Of a DNA stretch of 64,000 nucleotides, positions 1 through 8,452 are shown in pieces; position 1 is the first letter of the stretch; every line of letters begins with the position of its first letter. The DNA comes from an uncultured Alphaproteobacteria bacterium. GTDB lineage: Bacteria; Pseudomonadota; Alphaproteobacteria; Rhodobacterales; Rhodobacteraceae. The notes under the pieces were generated by a model. That model ran no database searches. It saw only the letters and a program-made list of their open reading frames with translations, and was not told the origin of the DNA. Location of the stretch: the NCBI GenBank assembly GCA_902619165.1, contig CACNDI010000001.1, positions 124,001 through 188,000 of the forward strand, written 5' to 3'. The position numbers and the translations under genes were made by a program.

Positions 1-1319
1 TTATAATAAGCATAATAGATTGGCGGATCGGATCAGTTGTACTTTTGTGGTTTATTGGCTTTGTTTTTGTAATGCGTTTTTTCATGCCGCGCATTAAAGC
101 AAAAGCAGCTATGACGGCAAACGCGCAAGCCGTTGCCACGGGTCAAATTGTAGACACTATAAGCAATATCAATGTGGTTAAAATATTTGCGAACTCAAAA
201 CACGAGGACTCAGCTGCCTTGAAAGCTTTTGGAAAGCTTCGAAAAAAACTCACTATCTACGGTAGTGAACTCGTTTGGTTTAGAACTTTTATGATGATAT
301 ATGCTAGCATAGTTTTTGCAGCCGTTTTCGCCTTTGCCATCGCTCTTTGGTTTCAAGGAAAAATATCTCCTGGTGAAATTGTTGCTGCTGGTTCAGTATC
401 AATGCGTCTAACAATGATGGCAGGCTGGGTTGGTTTTTCGTTAATGACCATTTACACAAAGCTTGGTGAAGTTGAAGACGCCATGCATACTTTGGCAGTT
501 CCTCAGACTATGCATGATAGAAAAAATGCAGGTACTCTGATCATACCACATGGTAAAATTCAATTTAAAAATGTCTCATTCTCCTACGGGCAAAAGATCG
601 CCAGTGTAAATGAAATTTCGTTCACTATAGAGCCTGGAGAAAAGATCGGCATTGTTGGAGCGTCTGGGGCGGGGAAATCTACACTAGTTAATTTACTATT
701 GAGGTTGCACGACCCAGAATCCGGTGGGATTTTTATTGATGGGCAAAACATTTTGCATGTCACCCAAGACAGCCTTCGGCGTCAGATCGGCATGGTGTCA
801 CAGGAAACTTCAATGTTTAACAGGTCAGCAAAGGAAAACATACTTTATGGAAAACCTGATGCCTCATTTGAAGAAGTCAGTTCAGCGTCCATAAAGGCAG
901 GTGCTCACGAGTTTATTAAAGACCTCATAGACAACAATGGCCGTAAAGGATACGAGGCTTTTTTAGGAGAACGCGGAGTTAAACTTTCAGGCGGCCAACG
1001 CCAACGTATTGCTCTTGCGCGCGCTATCATAAAAAATGCCCCAGTTTTAGTACTTGATGAAGCAACAAGCGCATTAGATAGCGAAGTAGAAGCGACAATA
1101 CAAAAAGCTCTTGAGCAAGTGATGGACGGTAAAACTGTGCTCGCTATTGCCCATCGATTATCGACCCTTTCAAACATGGATAGGATAATTGTATTGGACC
1201 ATGGAAAAATTGTAGAGCAGGGATCACATCCTAATTTATTGAAAAAAAATGGTATTTATTCAAATTTCTGGAAAAGGCAATCTGGAGGTTTCATAAATTT
1301 CATAGATGCAGCCGAATAA
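1..1319 (+). CDS. ABC exporter, fused permease-ATPase (5' partial)
   Basis: C-terminal part of an ABC half-transporter of the MsbA/multidrug-lipid exporter type; the reading frame is open from base 3 and the true start lies left of the window. Two hydrophobic stretches (about nt 20-75 and 285-350) belong to the permease half. The ATPase half follows with Walker A GASGAGKST (near nt 655-685), Q-loop VSQET, signature LSGGQRQR, Walker B VLVLDEATSALD and H-loop AIAHR, so it should be a working nucleotide-binding domain. It is expected to act as a homo- or heterodimer in the inner membrane. The substrate cannot be read from this fragment. An antisense frame inside it is a shadow. Confidence 0.93.
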   Translation, partial: IISIIDWRIGSVVLLWFIGFVFVMRFFMPRIKAKAAMTANAQAVATGQIVDTISNINVVKIFANSKHEDSAALKAFGKLRKKLTIYGSELVWFRTFMMIYASIVFAAVFAFAIALWFQGKISPGEIVAAGSVSMRLTMMAGWVGFSLMTIYTKLGEVEDAMHTLAVPQTMHDRKNAGTLIIPHGKIQFKNVSFSYGQKIASVNEISFTIEPGEKIGIVGASGAGKSTLVNLLLRLHDPESGGIFIDGQNILHVTQDSLRRQIGMVSQETSMFNRSAKENILYGKPDASFEEVSSASIKAGAHEFIKDLIDNNGRKGYEAFLGERGVKLSGGQRQRIALARAIIKNAPVLVLDEATSALDSEVEATIQKALEQVMDGKTVLAIAHRLSTLSNMDRIIVLDHGKIVEQGSHPNLLKKNGIYSNFWKRQSGGFINFIDAAE

Positions 1320-1432
1320 TTTAAGCTTATCTGTTCATAAATAATACAAGATTTAGATGTGTGGGACCTTAATAAGGAACCGCATCCAGTTACATAACAC
1401 TTCGAAAGGTCGCAAAGCCACGGTAAAACATC

Positions 1433-1463
1433 GCAGCTCAAGCAGAGCCGCAAGCCTTTTTTT
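1433..1463 (+). terminator. Candidate Rho-independent terminator or attenuator
   Basis: Arms GCAGCTC (1433-1439) and GAGCCGC (1445-1451) pair over 7 positions with one A.C mismatch around a 5-nt loop. A seven-T run (1457-1463) follows five bases later. It lies 115 nt after the ABC exporter and about 95 nt before the next gene, so it may end the exporter transcript or attenuate a leader. The gap between stem and T-run makes it imperfect. Confidence 0.45.
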
Positions 1464-1559
1464 GAATATCTGCTGTTATCTTTACTCCACACCTATCCAT
1501 TAGTTATTTATTTGAGTTACTAATCTTGCTAAGCTACAGGTCGAACATGGAGGCATGCA

Positions 1560-1883
1560 ATGAGCACGGCCGATCTGGTATCTCGATATATCTTACTGAC
1601 AAAAGAGGTCATGCCACATCTTGCGCGAACATCACACAAGCATTGGCCAGTGAGTAATGATCACTGCTTTCAACGCATTATACTTGACGCCGTCTGCGGT
1701 GGCGTCTGGTACGATTATCTGCCTCGACCCGCATATAAAAACCTGACCCACGATCAAGCAGCGAATGCCGTCAAATTGTGTAATGATATAATTTCAGGCA
1801 ACGCTGATTTGATCGTTTTGAATAAGCAGTCACTGCAATGGCGCGGAAAAACTAGTGCAACGCAATTGCCACCTAAGGATTAA
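1560..1883 (+). CDS. Small conserved protein of unknown function (107 aa)
   Basis: Soluble, basic protein with no signal peptide or membrane segment. Its pattern, a start like MSTADLVSRYILLT, a central NDHCFQRIILDAVCGGVWYD stretch and a C-terminal QSLQWRGK, recalls a short alphaproteobacterial family sometimes labelled GCN5-related N-acetyltransferase. I see no acetyl-CoA-binding motif and the protein is too short for a GNAT fold, so no function is assigned. The start is ATG with a weak GGAGG-like stretch (tggaggca) just upstream. It stands alone between non-coding regions, and its base composition is clearly richer in G+C than the flanks, which suggests either strong constraint or a different history from its neighbours. 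Confidence 0.75.
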   Translation: MSTADLVSRYILLTKEVMPHLARTSHKHWPVSNDHCFQRIILDAVCGGVWYDYLPRPAYKNLTHDQAANAVKLCNDIISGNADLIVLNKQSLQWRGKTSATQLPPKD

Positions 1884-2335
1884 TCCCATTCGTCACACCA
1901 GTATAGATGTGGAGCCGAGATAGGTGGGGGTAAAAATTCCTGCCCTTCTTAATGTAAGGAATAGTGGTCTCACATTCTTTTTGAAAAAGCAGTTTTTGGG
2001 TTTAGACTTTTTTTTAATTCAATTTGGTGAACATTAATACGCTTTAGATTTGTTGCCGACGTTGCCTTTAACTTTCAAAAAATTTTAATATGTTCATGAC
2101 CAGAAGACACTAGCAATCTGTAGTTTAAAAATCAAAATTAGTGTTTTCCAGTGTTATAAACTTACTAATAAACGTGCTAGGATTGATAACTTATTAACAT
2201 AAGTATCAGACGAGAGTTGGAGGCGTCTTTTTGATTTTAAAAATAAAATCCATATAGCTCGATGAAAAATCGAGCTTTCGGTTGATAAGCTTGTTGCTAT
2301 TTAATAACTTATAAGCTTTATTTTGAGAGGTTAGA
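1884..2335. other. 452-nt non-coding stretch
   Basis: No frame of convincing length or composition is present. The left half (1884-2180) is plain AT-rich sequence. The right half holds four consecutive inverted repeats that lead up to the M24 peptidase gene and are listed as a separate candidate structured leader. Confidence 0.6.
2185..2318 (+). promoter_or_regulatory. Candidate structured 5' leader with four hairpins
   Basis: Four inverted repeats follow each other: GATAACTTA/TAAGTATC (2185-2207, one bulge); AGACG/CGTCT (2208-2228, followed by TTTT); AGCTCGAT/ATCGAGCT (2256-2276, perfect 8 bp with a GAAAA loop); and AAGCTT/AAGCTT (2287-2318). They end 17 nt before the ATG of the M24 peptidase. 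I do not recognise a known riboswitch class. The array could be a regulatory RNA leader or, in such AT-rich DNA, partly chance. Confidence 0.35.
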
Positions 2336-3421
2336 ATGACAAATTTAGATAAACTACGCGAAAAAATGAGCGACCAAAATGTCGATTTAATCGTTTTATC
2401 ACCGGGTGCAAATCTGAATTGGCTTCTTGGAGTAAATCCTCATGCTGATGAACGTCCACTTTTATTTTTTTTAACATTGACAAGCTCAGCCTTTTTAGTG
2501 CCAGAACTTGAGGCCGAGAGTTTAAGACAACATACTGATATTGAATTTTATTGTTGGTCAGATGCATCTGGCCCTTCGAAAGCTATTGATAACATACTTG
2601 CAGATCTTAAAAAATATTCATATAGAACCATAATCGTCGACGATACTATGCGTGCGGATCATGCAGCGCTTGTTCAAGATAAACTGCTAAATTCTAATCG
2701 GTTTTTTACAGGGACAACTATCGGCGCTTTGAGAATGCAAAAGGATGCTACTGAGCAAAATATTTTGAGATTAAATGCTCATCAAGCCGATCAAGCAATG
2801 CAAAAAGCTTGGAATATTATAAAACCTGGATTAACCGAAGAAAATATAGCTTTAGAGATACAAGATAGTTTCTCCTATCAAGGAGCACTACCACAATTTT
2901 CTATCGTTGCGTCAGGTTCAAACAGTGCGTTCCCACACCATCAAGCAGGATCAAGAGTATTAAAAGAAGGTGATACAATACTGATAGATCTAGGTGGAAA
3001 ATTTGAATGCTATTCATCGGATATAACACGAATGTCGACTTTAGGACCTCCTACAAAAGATTATGCTTTAGTGCATCAAATTGTTGAAGACGCAATTTGT
3101 GCAGCATTGGCAGCAGCTAATCCGGGAGAAATTGCTAAAAATGTAGATAAGGCAGCTAGAGAAGTCATTGAGAAAGCAGGTTTCGGAAAATATTTTATTC
3201 ATAGAACTGGGCACGGGCTAGGAATAGAAATCCATGAGCCACCCTTTATAACATCTACTTCAGAAACCATTTTAGAATCAGGAATGGTTTTCTCCATTGA
3301 ACCAGGTATTTACATACCAGATAAATTTGGCGTGAGGCTCGAAGAGGTTATTATCCTGAAAGATAGTGGCCCCGAAATACTATCTAAAATACCTCGAGAA
3401 TTAAAAGTCATCACTAATTAA
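2336..3421 (+). CDS. M24 family metallopeptidase, Xaa-Pro dipeptidase/aminopeptidase type
   Basis: Cytosolic dimetal peptidase of the creatinase/Xaa-Pro peptidase fold, 361 aa, a normal length for this group. The N-terminal creatinase-like domain covers about residues 1-130. The catalytic pita-bread domain carries the expected five metal ligands: D218 and D229 (DLGG...SSDITR), H293 (TGHGLG), E322 (IEPGIY) and E336 (RLEE). The start at ATG 2336 has a GAGAGG Shine-Dalgarno sequence 7 nt upstream. Its stop is directly adjacent to the stop of the convergent M20 peptidase gene, and the oligopeptide importer lies just beyond. A role in releasing amino acids from imported peptides, probably proline-containing ones, is inferred. 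Creatinase or ectoine hydrolase activity cannot be excluded by sequence alone. Confidence 0.9.
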   Translation: MTNLDKLREKMSDQNVDLIVLSPGANLNWLLGVNPHADERPLLFFLTLTSSAFLVPELEAESLRQHTDIEFYCWSDASGPSKAIDNILADLKKYSYRTIIVDDTMRADHAALVQDKLLNSNRFFTGTTIGALRMQKDATEQNILRLNAHQADQAMQKAWNIIKPGLTEENIALEIQDSFSYQGALPQFSIVASGSNSAFPHHQAGSRVLKEGDTILIDLGGKFECYSSDITRMSTLGPPTKDYALVHQIVEDAICAALAAANPGEIAKNVDKAAREVIEKAGFGKYFIHRTGHGLGIEIHEPPFITSTSETILESGMVFSIEPGIYIPDKFGVRLEEVIILKDSGPEILSKIPRELKVITN

Positions 3422-4810
3422 TTATTTCTGTAAGTCACTTTTACCCAAATTCCAATATAAATCTGTCATCAATAAAAGAGCATTTGTAAGTAACTCGATC
3501 GGCAAATGTTCATTGGGAGCGTGTTGCGAACATTCTTTGTATGAGTGTGGTATCCAAATAGTTGGAATGTTCAAAATATCAGTGAAGCAATTATTAGGAA
3601 GGGATCCTGCTAAGTTTGGGGTTACATGGATTTTATTTCCGTGAAACTTCTCCAAGATTTGCTCAACTTTTTTCAACCAAATATTATTTAAATCAGTTCT
3701 TGAAGCTTCAAAATTAATTGCGTTTTCCGTAATAACGTCAATGTCTATAAAACCAAGTTTGTCGAGATGTCCTCTCAAAGAAGAGATGACCTTATTTGCA
3801 TCGGTTCCTACTACAAATCTTAACTGACATAATGCTTTTGCTGATGGTTGAATTGCATTTACAGGTACATTAATATTGCCTGAATTCAGGGCAAGAACAG
3901 AAAATGAATTCCAACCAAATAGTTTTTCATTTGGAGACAAATTAGGCTCTCCCCAACTCTCGTCAATCTCAAGGGTCTCAGAAATAATGCTAGGTAACGA
4001 TTTCAACCTGCCACGCACTTCGGCCGTAAGAGACGTTGGCTTCCAATTATCGATCAAAATTTTTCCATTTGTATCAACAATAACACTCAATGCATGCGAT
4101 AGTCGAACTCCAGGATCCCTTAAAACTCCTCCCCAATTTCCTGAGTGATGAGCACCTTCACGGTATTTAGCTTCAAGCTCAAAATTTATTGCTCCTCGTG
4201 AGCCCAGAAAAACTGTTGGCACATCGATAGCTACCCTAGGACCATCTGACGCAATCAAGACATCAGACTTCAAATAATCCTTATATTGCTCACATAGTTC
4301 AAATAGTCCAGGCGACCCAATTTCTTCACCCATTTCAAAGATAATTTTTAAATTAAAGCCAAGTTTTTTGCGGGTTTTTAAAACTGAACGCAGTGCTAGT
4401 AAATTTACAAGATGTTGACCTTTGTTATCAGCGACGCCCCTACCATAAATTTTTTTGTCAACGATTTTTAATTCATTTGGGACAAGGCCTTCATACCATA
4501 ACCCTTGTTGTAAAGGGACTGTATCTCCATGTCCGTATAGAAGTATTGTTTTTAGTTCGGATGATTCTATCCTCTCTCCAATCAAAAACGGTGGGGCATT
4601 TTCTACATAGTTGTCAATTATTTTTGTTTGGATACCCAGTTCCGTAAGTATACTCAATAAACCTTCAGAATAATAACTTATCAAGTCCTCGTTCGACACA
4701 GAATTTTTACTATCAGTTACAATTCGTACCAGGCCACTTAACTTTGCGATAAATTCGCCGCTGGTGAAGGAATTTTTGGAATTTTCTAAAGCTTGATAGA
4801 GTGAAACCAT
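3422..4810 (-). CDS. M20 family metallopeptidase (dipeptidase/deacylase)
   Basis: Zinc-dependent M20 peptidase (ArgE/DapE/carnosinase superfamily), 462 aa. Visible ligands and catalytic residues are H94 and D96 in YGHGDTVP, D128 in GRGVADNKGQ and the E162-E163 pair in MGEEIGSPG. A dimerisation domain lies in the middle and a C-terminal histidine region contains CSQHAPNEH. The protein has no signal peptide, so it should act in the cytosol. It is transcribed away from the peptide-binding protein gene and shares the 120-nt intergenic region with it, which fits hydrolysis of imported dipeptides. The exact substrate (dipeptide, acyl-amino acid or carbamoyl compound) is not decided by the sequence. 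Confidence 0.9.
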   Translation of the reverse strand: MVSLYQALENSKNSFTSGEFIAKLSGLVRIVTDSKNSVSNEDLISYYSEGLLSILTELGIQTKIIDNYVENAPPFLIGERIESSELKTILLYGHGDTVPLQQGLWYEGLVPNELKIVDKKIYGRGVADNKGQHLVNLLALRSVLKTRKKLGFNLKIIFEMGEEIGSPGLFELCEQYKDYLKSDVLIASDGPRVAIDVPTVFLGSRGAINFELEAKYREGAHHSGNWGGVLRDPGVRLSHALSVIVDTNGKILIDNWKPTSLTAEVRGRLKSLPSIISETLEIDESWGEPNLSPNEKLFGWNSFSVLALNSGNINVPVNAIQPSAKALCQLRFVVGTDANKVISSLRGHLDKLGFIDIDVITENAINFEASRTDLNNIWLKKVEQILEKFHGNKIHVTPNLAGSLPNNCFTDILNIPTIWIPHSYKECSQHAPNEHLPIELLTNALLLMTDLYWNLGKSDLQK

Positions 4811-4849
4811 TGGACAGACTTTTCTATAAATACTAAATGAAAGTTAACT

Positions 4850-4877
4850 TTGCGATAATTATGAAAAAAACTATAGA
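4850..4877 (+). promoter_or_regulatory. Candidate sigma70-type promoter of the peptide importer
   Basis: TTGCGA (4850-4855) and TATAGA (4872-4877) are separated by 16 nt. A start about 7 nt downstream would leave a leader of about 45 nt before the ATG at 4931. This is the only good match I see in the divergent intergenic region. It is predicted by eye only. Confidence 0.35.
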
Positions 4878-4930
4878 CACTAAAACTTAACGAGCCTAGC
4901 CTTTTGTTATAACATTATTTGGAGGTAAAC

Positions 4931-6493
4931 ATGAATTTTTTAAAGTTAGCAAAGCTGTTTTCAGTTGCCTTAATCATGGCAACGGCAGCCAATGCTGAAA
5001 ACGTCCTGCGTTGGACAAGTCAAGGTGATGCATTGACAATGGACCCTCATTCCCAAAATGAAAGCCCAACAATTGCATTCAATGGACAAATATATGAAGC
5101 ACTCGTTGCTCGTGATATAGAAATGAATCTTGTTCCAGAACTAGCAGAAAGCTGGACAGCTTCACCAGATGGATGGACCTTCAAGCTGCGTCAAGGAGTT
5201 ACATTCCATGATGGTGCTGATTTTACAGCTGAAGACGTTGTCTTTTCATTTAATAGAGCGCTTGAAGAATCGTCCGATTATAAGGAACAAGTAAAAACAG
5301 TTGCTAAAGTTGAAGTGATTGATGACTTCACCATTAAACTAGTGACCGACGGAGCGAATCCTATTCTGCCTAACACACTTACGAATGTGTACATCATGGA
5401 CAGCGGCTGGGCAAAAGCTAATGGAGTGGAAAGACCACAGGATTTTGCCGCGGAAGAAGAAACATTTTCGGTGCGAAACTCTAACGGTACTGGACCATTT
5501 ATGCTGACAAGTCGAGCACCAGAAGAGCTTTCAGTACTCACGCGGAACCCCAATTGGTGGGGCAATTCTATGTTTCCAGGTAACGTTGATCGCATAGAAT
5601 ATAGACCAATTAAAAATGCCGCAACCCGTGTCGCTGCATTACTTTCCGGTGAGGTAGATTTCGTTCTAGATGCGCCTTTACAGGATTTAAAACGAATTGA
5701 AGCCACAGATGGTCTAACAACAAAAACTGTTGCGCAGGTTCGTTCTATTTTCTTTGGTATGGACCAAGGCGTTGATGAGCTACGAAGTTCGAATATCAAA
5801 GGGAAAAATCCCTTTAGAGATATAAGGGTTCGAGAAGCATTCAATCTTGCGATCGATAAAGATGCTATTCAGAGAGTCGTTATGGACGGATTATCATTTC
5901 CCACTGGTATTATTACACCGCCAGGAGTTTTAGGAAATACGCCTGAACTCGATAAGCAGTACGGTTTCGATTTAGGTAAAGCCAAAAACTTAATGGAACA
6001 AGCCGGTTATGCAGATGGTTTTGAAATTCAGCTTGATTGCCCTAACAATCGCTACAACAATGACGAAAAAATCTGCCAAGCAGCGGTTGCGATGTTAGCG
6101 AAAATTGGCGTTAAAGTGAACCTGGACGCTATTCCAAAAGCACAGCACTTTCCAAAAATTCAAAAAAGAATTTCTGACTTTTACATGTTAGGATGGGGTG
6201 TGTCTACATTAGATAGCCACTATGTGTTCTCTTATCTATTTGATGGGGAAGGATCATGGAACGGAATCGGTTACAATAATGCGAGAGTAAATGAAATTAC
6301 CAAGCTAATTGAAACAGAAACTGATATTCCAAAGCGTACGGCTCTTATTGATGAAGCTTGGCAAATAATTAAGAAAGAAATGCCATATTTACCTATTCAC
6401 CATCAGGTGCTTGGTTGGAGCATGAAAGACAATGTTGATGTACCAATTGCTGCAGACGACCATTTAAGACCACGCTACGTAGTCTTTAAATAA
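4931..6493 (+). CDS. Periplasmic oligopeptide/dipeptide-binding protein (SBP family 5)
   Basis: Extracytoplasmic solute receptor of a peptide-type ABC importer. ATG 4931 is chosen because GGAGG lies at 4921-4925; a TTG four codons upstream overlaps that site. Residues 1-22 form a signal peptide (basic start, hydrophobic core, ATAANA) with cleavage probably before ENVLRW. The mature protein has the family 5 features: an early PHSQNESP region, PELAESWTASPDGWTFKLR, and a GPFML...RNPNWWG segment. At 520 aa it is the normal length. It heads an operon with two permeases and a fused ATPase. Ligands are most likely oligopeptides, but family 5 receptors also bind nickel, glutathione or opines. Confidence 0.93.
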   Translation: MNFLKLAKLFSVALIMATAANAENVLRWTSQGDALTMDPHSQNESPTIAFNGQIYEALVARDIEMNLVPELAESWTASPDGWTFKLRQGVTFHDGADFTAEDVVFSFNRALEESSDYKEQVKTVAKVEVIDDFTIKLVTDGANPILPNTLTNVYIMDSGWAKANGVERPQDFAAEEETFSVRNSNGTGPFMLTSRAPEELSVLTRNPNWWGNSMFPGNVDRIEYRPIKNAATRVAALLSGEVDFVLDAPLQDLKRIEATDGLTTKTVAQVRSIFFGMDQGVDELRSSNIKGKNPFRDIRVREAFNLAIDKDAIQRVVMDGLSFPTGIITPPGVLGNTPELDKQYGFDLGKAKNLMEQAGYADGFEIQLDCPNNRYNNDEKICQAAVAMLAKIGVKVNLDAIPKAQHFPKIQKRISDFYMLGWGVSTLDSHYVFSYLFDGEGSWNGIGYNNARVNEITKLIETETDIPKRTALIDEAWQIIKKEMPYLPIHHQVLGWSMKDNVDVPIAADDHLRPRYVVFK

Positions 6494-6506
6494 AATTAAT
6501 AATATT

Positions 6507-6530
6507 AGGGGTGTCAATGATGGCACCCCT
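6507..6530 (+). other. Intercistronic stem-loop after the binding-protein gene
   Basis: AGGGGTGTC (6507-6515) pairs with GGCACCCCT (6522-6530) over 9 positions with one T.G wobble, around the 6-nt loop AATGAT. No T-run follows, so it is not a classical terminator. Such hairpins after binding-protein genes usually protect the upstream mRNA and lower permease expression. It also argues against using the GTG at 6511, inside the stem, as a start for the permease. Confidence 0.6.
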
Positions 6531-6546
6531 GCTATTAGAAGGTTCA

Positions 6547-7518
6547 ATGTTTTATTTCATTCTCAATCGGTTAGCCCAGGCTCTTTTGGTTATGGCAGTT
6601 GTTTCAGCCATAAGCTTTTCGTTGTTTAATTTTGTTGGTGACCCAGTCAATAATATGGTCGGTCAAGATGCAACCAGAGAACAGAGAATAGAAATTAGAC
6701 AGCAACTTGGATTAGATGATCCCATTTTGGTCCAATACCAGAGGTTTATGCTTAATGTTGCACAAGGGGATTTTGGACTGTCATACCGCATTAAACAGCC
6801 GGTAAGTCAGTTAATATTGGAAAGACTGCCAGCGACGCTGGAATTGGTTTTTGCTTCTGCTGTCATTGCTGTGCTCATAGGTATAGTGCTTGGTGTTTAT
6901 ACAGGTATTCGCCGTTATTCCTGGGTGAGTAAAATAATTATGAGCGTCAGTCTTATAGGTGTAAGCTTACCGACCTTTATTATTGGTATAGGTCTCATTT
7001 ATCTTTTTGCAGTGCACTTACGGTGGCTTCCTTCTTCTGGTAGAGCGGGAGTAATTGAATTAGGTGGATGGAAGACATCCCTACTGACTATTGATGGATG
7101 GAGGTCAATTATTTTACCGGCAGTCACATTATCTCTTTTCCAACTTACGATGATTTTGAGACTTGTTAGAGCAGAGATGTTAGAGGTAATGAGATCAGAT
7201 TATATAAAGTTTGCGAGAGCTCGAGGTTTGGCGAACAGAGCTATCCATTTTGGGCATGCACTTCGCAACACACTTGTCCCTGTGATAACAATTATTGGCT
7301 TAAATATAGGGGGACTTATAGCATATTCTGTTATTACAGAAACGGTTTTCCAATGGCCGGGGACTGGCCTGATGTTTATTCAGGCAGTAGACTTTGTCGA
7401 TGTACCTATAATGGCAGCATATTTGATTTTTGTTGCTTTGCTATTCGTAGTGATAAATCTTATCGTCGATATTCTTTACTTTGTTGTTGATCCCCGAATA
7501 CGACGTGGAGGATCATAA
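6547..7518 (+). CDS. dppB: Peptide ABC transporter permease, DppB/OppB type
   Basis: First inner-membrane subunit of the peptide importer, about 323 aa with six predicted membrane segments. The start MFYFILNRLAQALLVM is typical of DppB, with the first segment at once, followed by the periplasmic GDPVNNMVGQDATREQ region. The cytoplasmic EAA loop (ARARGLANRAIHFGHALRN) that contacts the ATPase is intact. ATG 6547 is preferred: it has AGAAGG 4 nt upstream, while the frame opens earlier only through the intercistronic hairpin. The stop falls within the Shine-Dalgarno region of the next gene, indicating translational coupling. Confidence 0.9.
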   Translation: MFYFILNRLAQALLVMAVVSAISFSLFNFVGDPVNNMVGQDATREQRIEIRQQLGLDDPILVQYQRFMLNVAQGDFGLSYRIKQPVSQLILERLPATLELVFASAVIAVLIGIVLGVYTGIRRYSWVSKIIMSVSLIGVSLPTFIIGIGLIYLFAVHLRWLPSSGRAGVIELGGWKTSLLTIDGWRSIILPAVTLSLFQLTMILRLVRAEMLEVMRSDYIKFARARGLANRAIHFGHALRNTLVPVITIIGLNIGGLIAYSVITETVFQWPGTGLMFIQAVDFVDVPIMAAYLIFVALLFVVINLIVDILYFVVDPRIRRGGS

Positions 7519-7519
7519 A

Positions 7520-8452
7520 TTGGCAAAATTAGACCAGTCAAACTCTCGCTGGCAGCGATTTTTAGACAATGATATTGTTTATTCTTTTTTTACGACGCCT
7601 GGAGCTATTATAGCGGCAAGTATCACTTTTATTGCGATTACTGCAGCCTTCGCGGCACCTTTAATAGCACCCTATAATCCTTTTGATCCTGCTCAGATTT
7701 CATTGTGGGATGGAAAACTTCCTCCAGCTTGGTCAGATGGAGGGTCATCAGCATACCTTCTTGGAACAGATAATCAAGGACGAGATATGCTTTCGACCAT
7801 TCTTTATGGAGGACGCATTTCAATTCTTGTTGGCATAGCGGCCGTTTTTTTAGGCATGTTGTTGGGCGTCACATTAGGCGTAATTTCAGGGTATTTTGGG
7901 GGATTTACAGACACAGTTATTATGCGGATAGCAGATGTACAGCTTACAATCCCTGGGATTTTAGTTGCAATACTTATAAATGGAATTGGTAGGGCAGCAC
8001 TACCTCTGGAATTACGTGAAGAGTTTGCGATTTATGTCGTAATTGTTGCAATTGGTCTAACGGATTGGCCTCAGTTCGCACGAGTAGCACGAGGCGCCAC
8101 ACTTGTGGAGGCTGAAAAAGAATATGTTCAAGCTGCCAAGCTTATCGGATTGCCAAAGATTACGATCATTTTGCGACATATTTTACCTAATACACTTCGC
8201 CCTGTCCTTGTCATCGCCACTATTGGTCTAGCCCTTGCCATTATTGCCGAGGCAACTTTAAGCTTTCTTGGCCAAGGTATACCGCCAACCACACCTTCGC
8301 TAGGTACACTTATAAGAGTAGGTAATGAATTTCTTTTCTCTGGACTTTGGTGGATTACTCTTTTTCCTGCTATTGCCCTTATAATACTGGTATTTTCCGT
8401 AAATTTATTGGGAGACTGGATGCGAGACGCACTCAATCCAAAATTACGATGA
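7520..8452 (+). CDS. dppC: Peptide ABC transporter permease, DppC/OppC type
   Basis: Second permease of the importer, about 310 aa. It has an N-terminal cytoplasmic tail, one membrane segment (TTPGAIIAASITFIAITAAF), a periplasmic LLGTDNQGRDMLSTILYGGR region that is diagnostic for DppC, and five further segments. Its EAA loop reads AKLIGLPKITIILRHILPN. The TTG start at 7520 has GGAGG at 7507-7511 (8-nt spacing) and lies one base after the DppB stop. Starting further upstream would overlap DppB and add residues that match no family feature. It overlaps the ATPase gene by ATGA. Confidence 0.88.
   Translation: MAKLDQSNSRWQRFLDNDIVYSFFTTPGAIIAASITFIAITAAFAAPLIAPYNPFDPAQISLWDGKLPPAWSDGGSSAYLLGTDNQGRDMLSTILYGGRISILVGIAAVFLGMLLGVTLGVISGYFGGFTDTVIMRIADVQLTIPGILVAILINGIGRAALPLELREEFAIYVVIVAIGLTDWPQFARVARGATLVEAEKEYVQAAKLIGLPKITIILRHILPNTLRPVLVIATIGLALAIIAEATLSFLGQGIPPTTPSLGTLIRVGNEFLFSGLWWITLFPAIALIILVFSVNLLGDWMRDALNPKLR

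Noticed and set aside
905-1177. 90-aa minus-strand frame opposite the ABC ATPase domain
   Set aside because: Antisense to Walker B and signature motifs; a typical shadow.
1411-1423. Full c-di-GMP-I riboswitch call
   Set aside because: Only the CGCAAAGCC core is present; spacing and the P3 partner are missing, so it is kept as a finding and not as a feature.
5278-5844. 188-aa minus-strand frame opposite the binding-protein gene
   Set aside because: It is fully antisense to a well-supported gene, has no domain, and its composition mirrors codon constraints of the plus strand.
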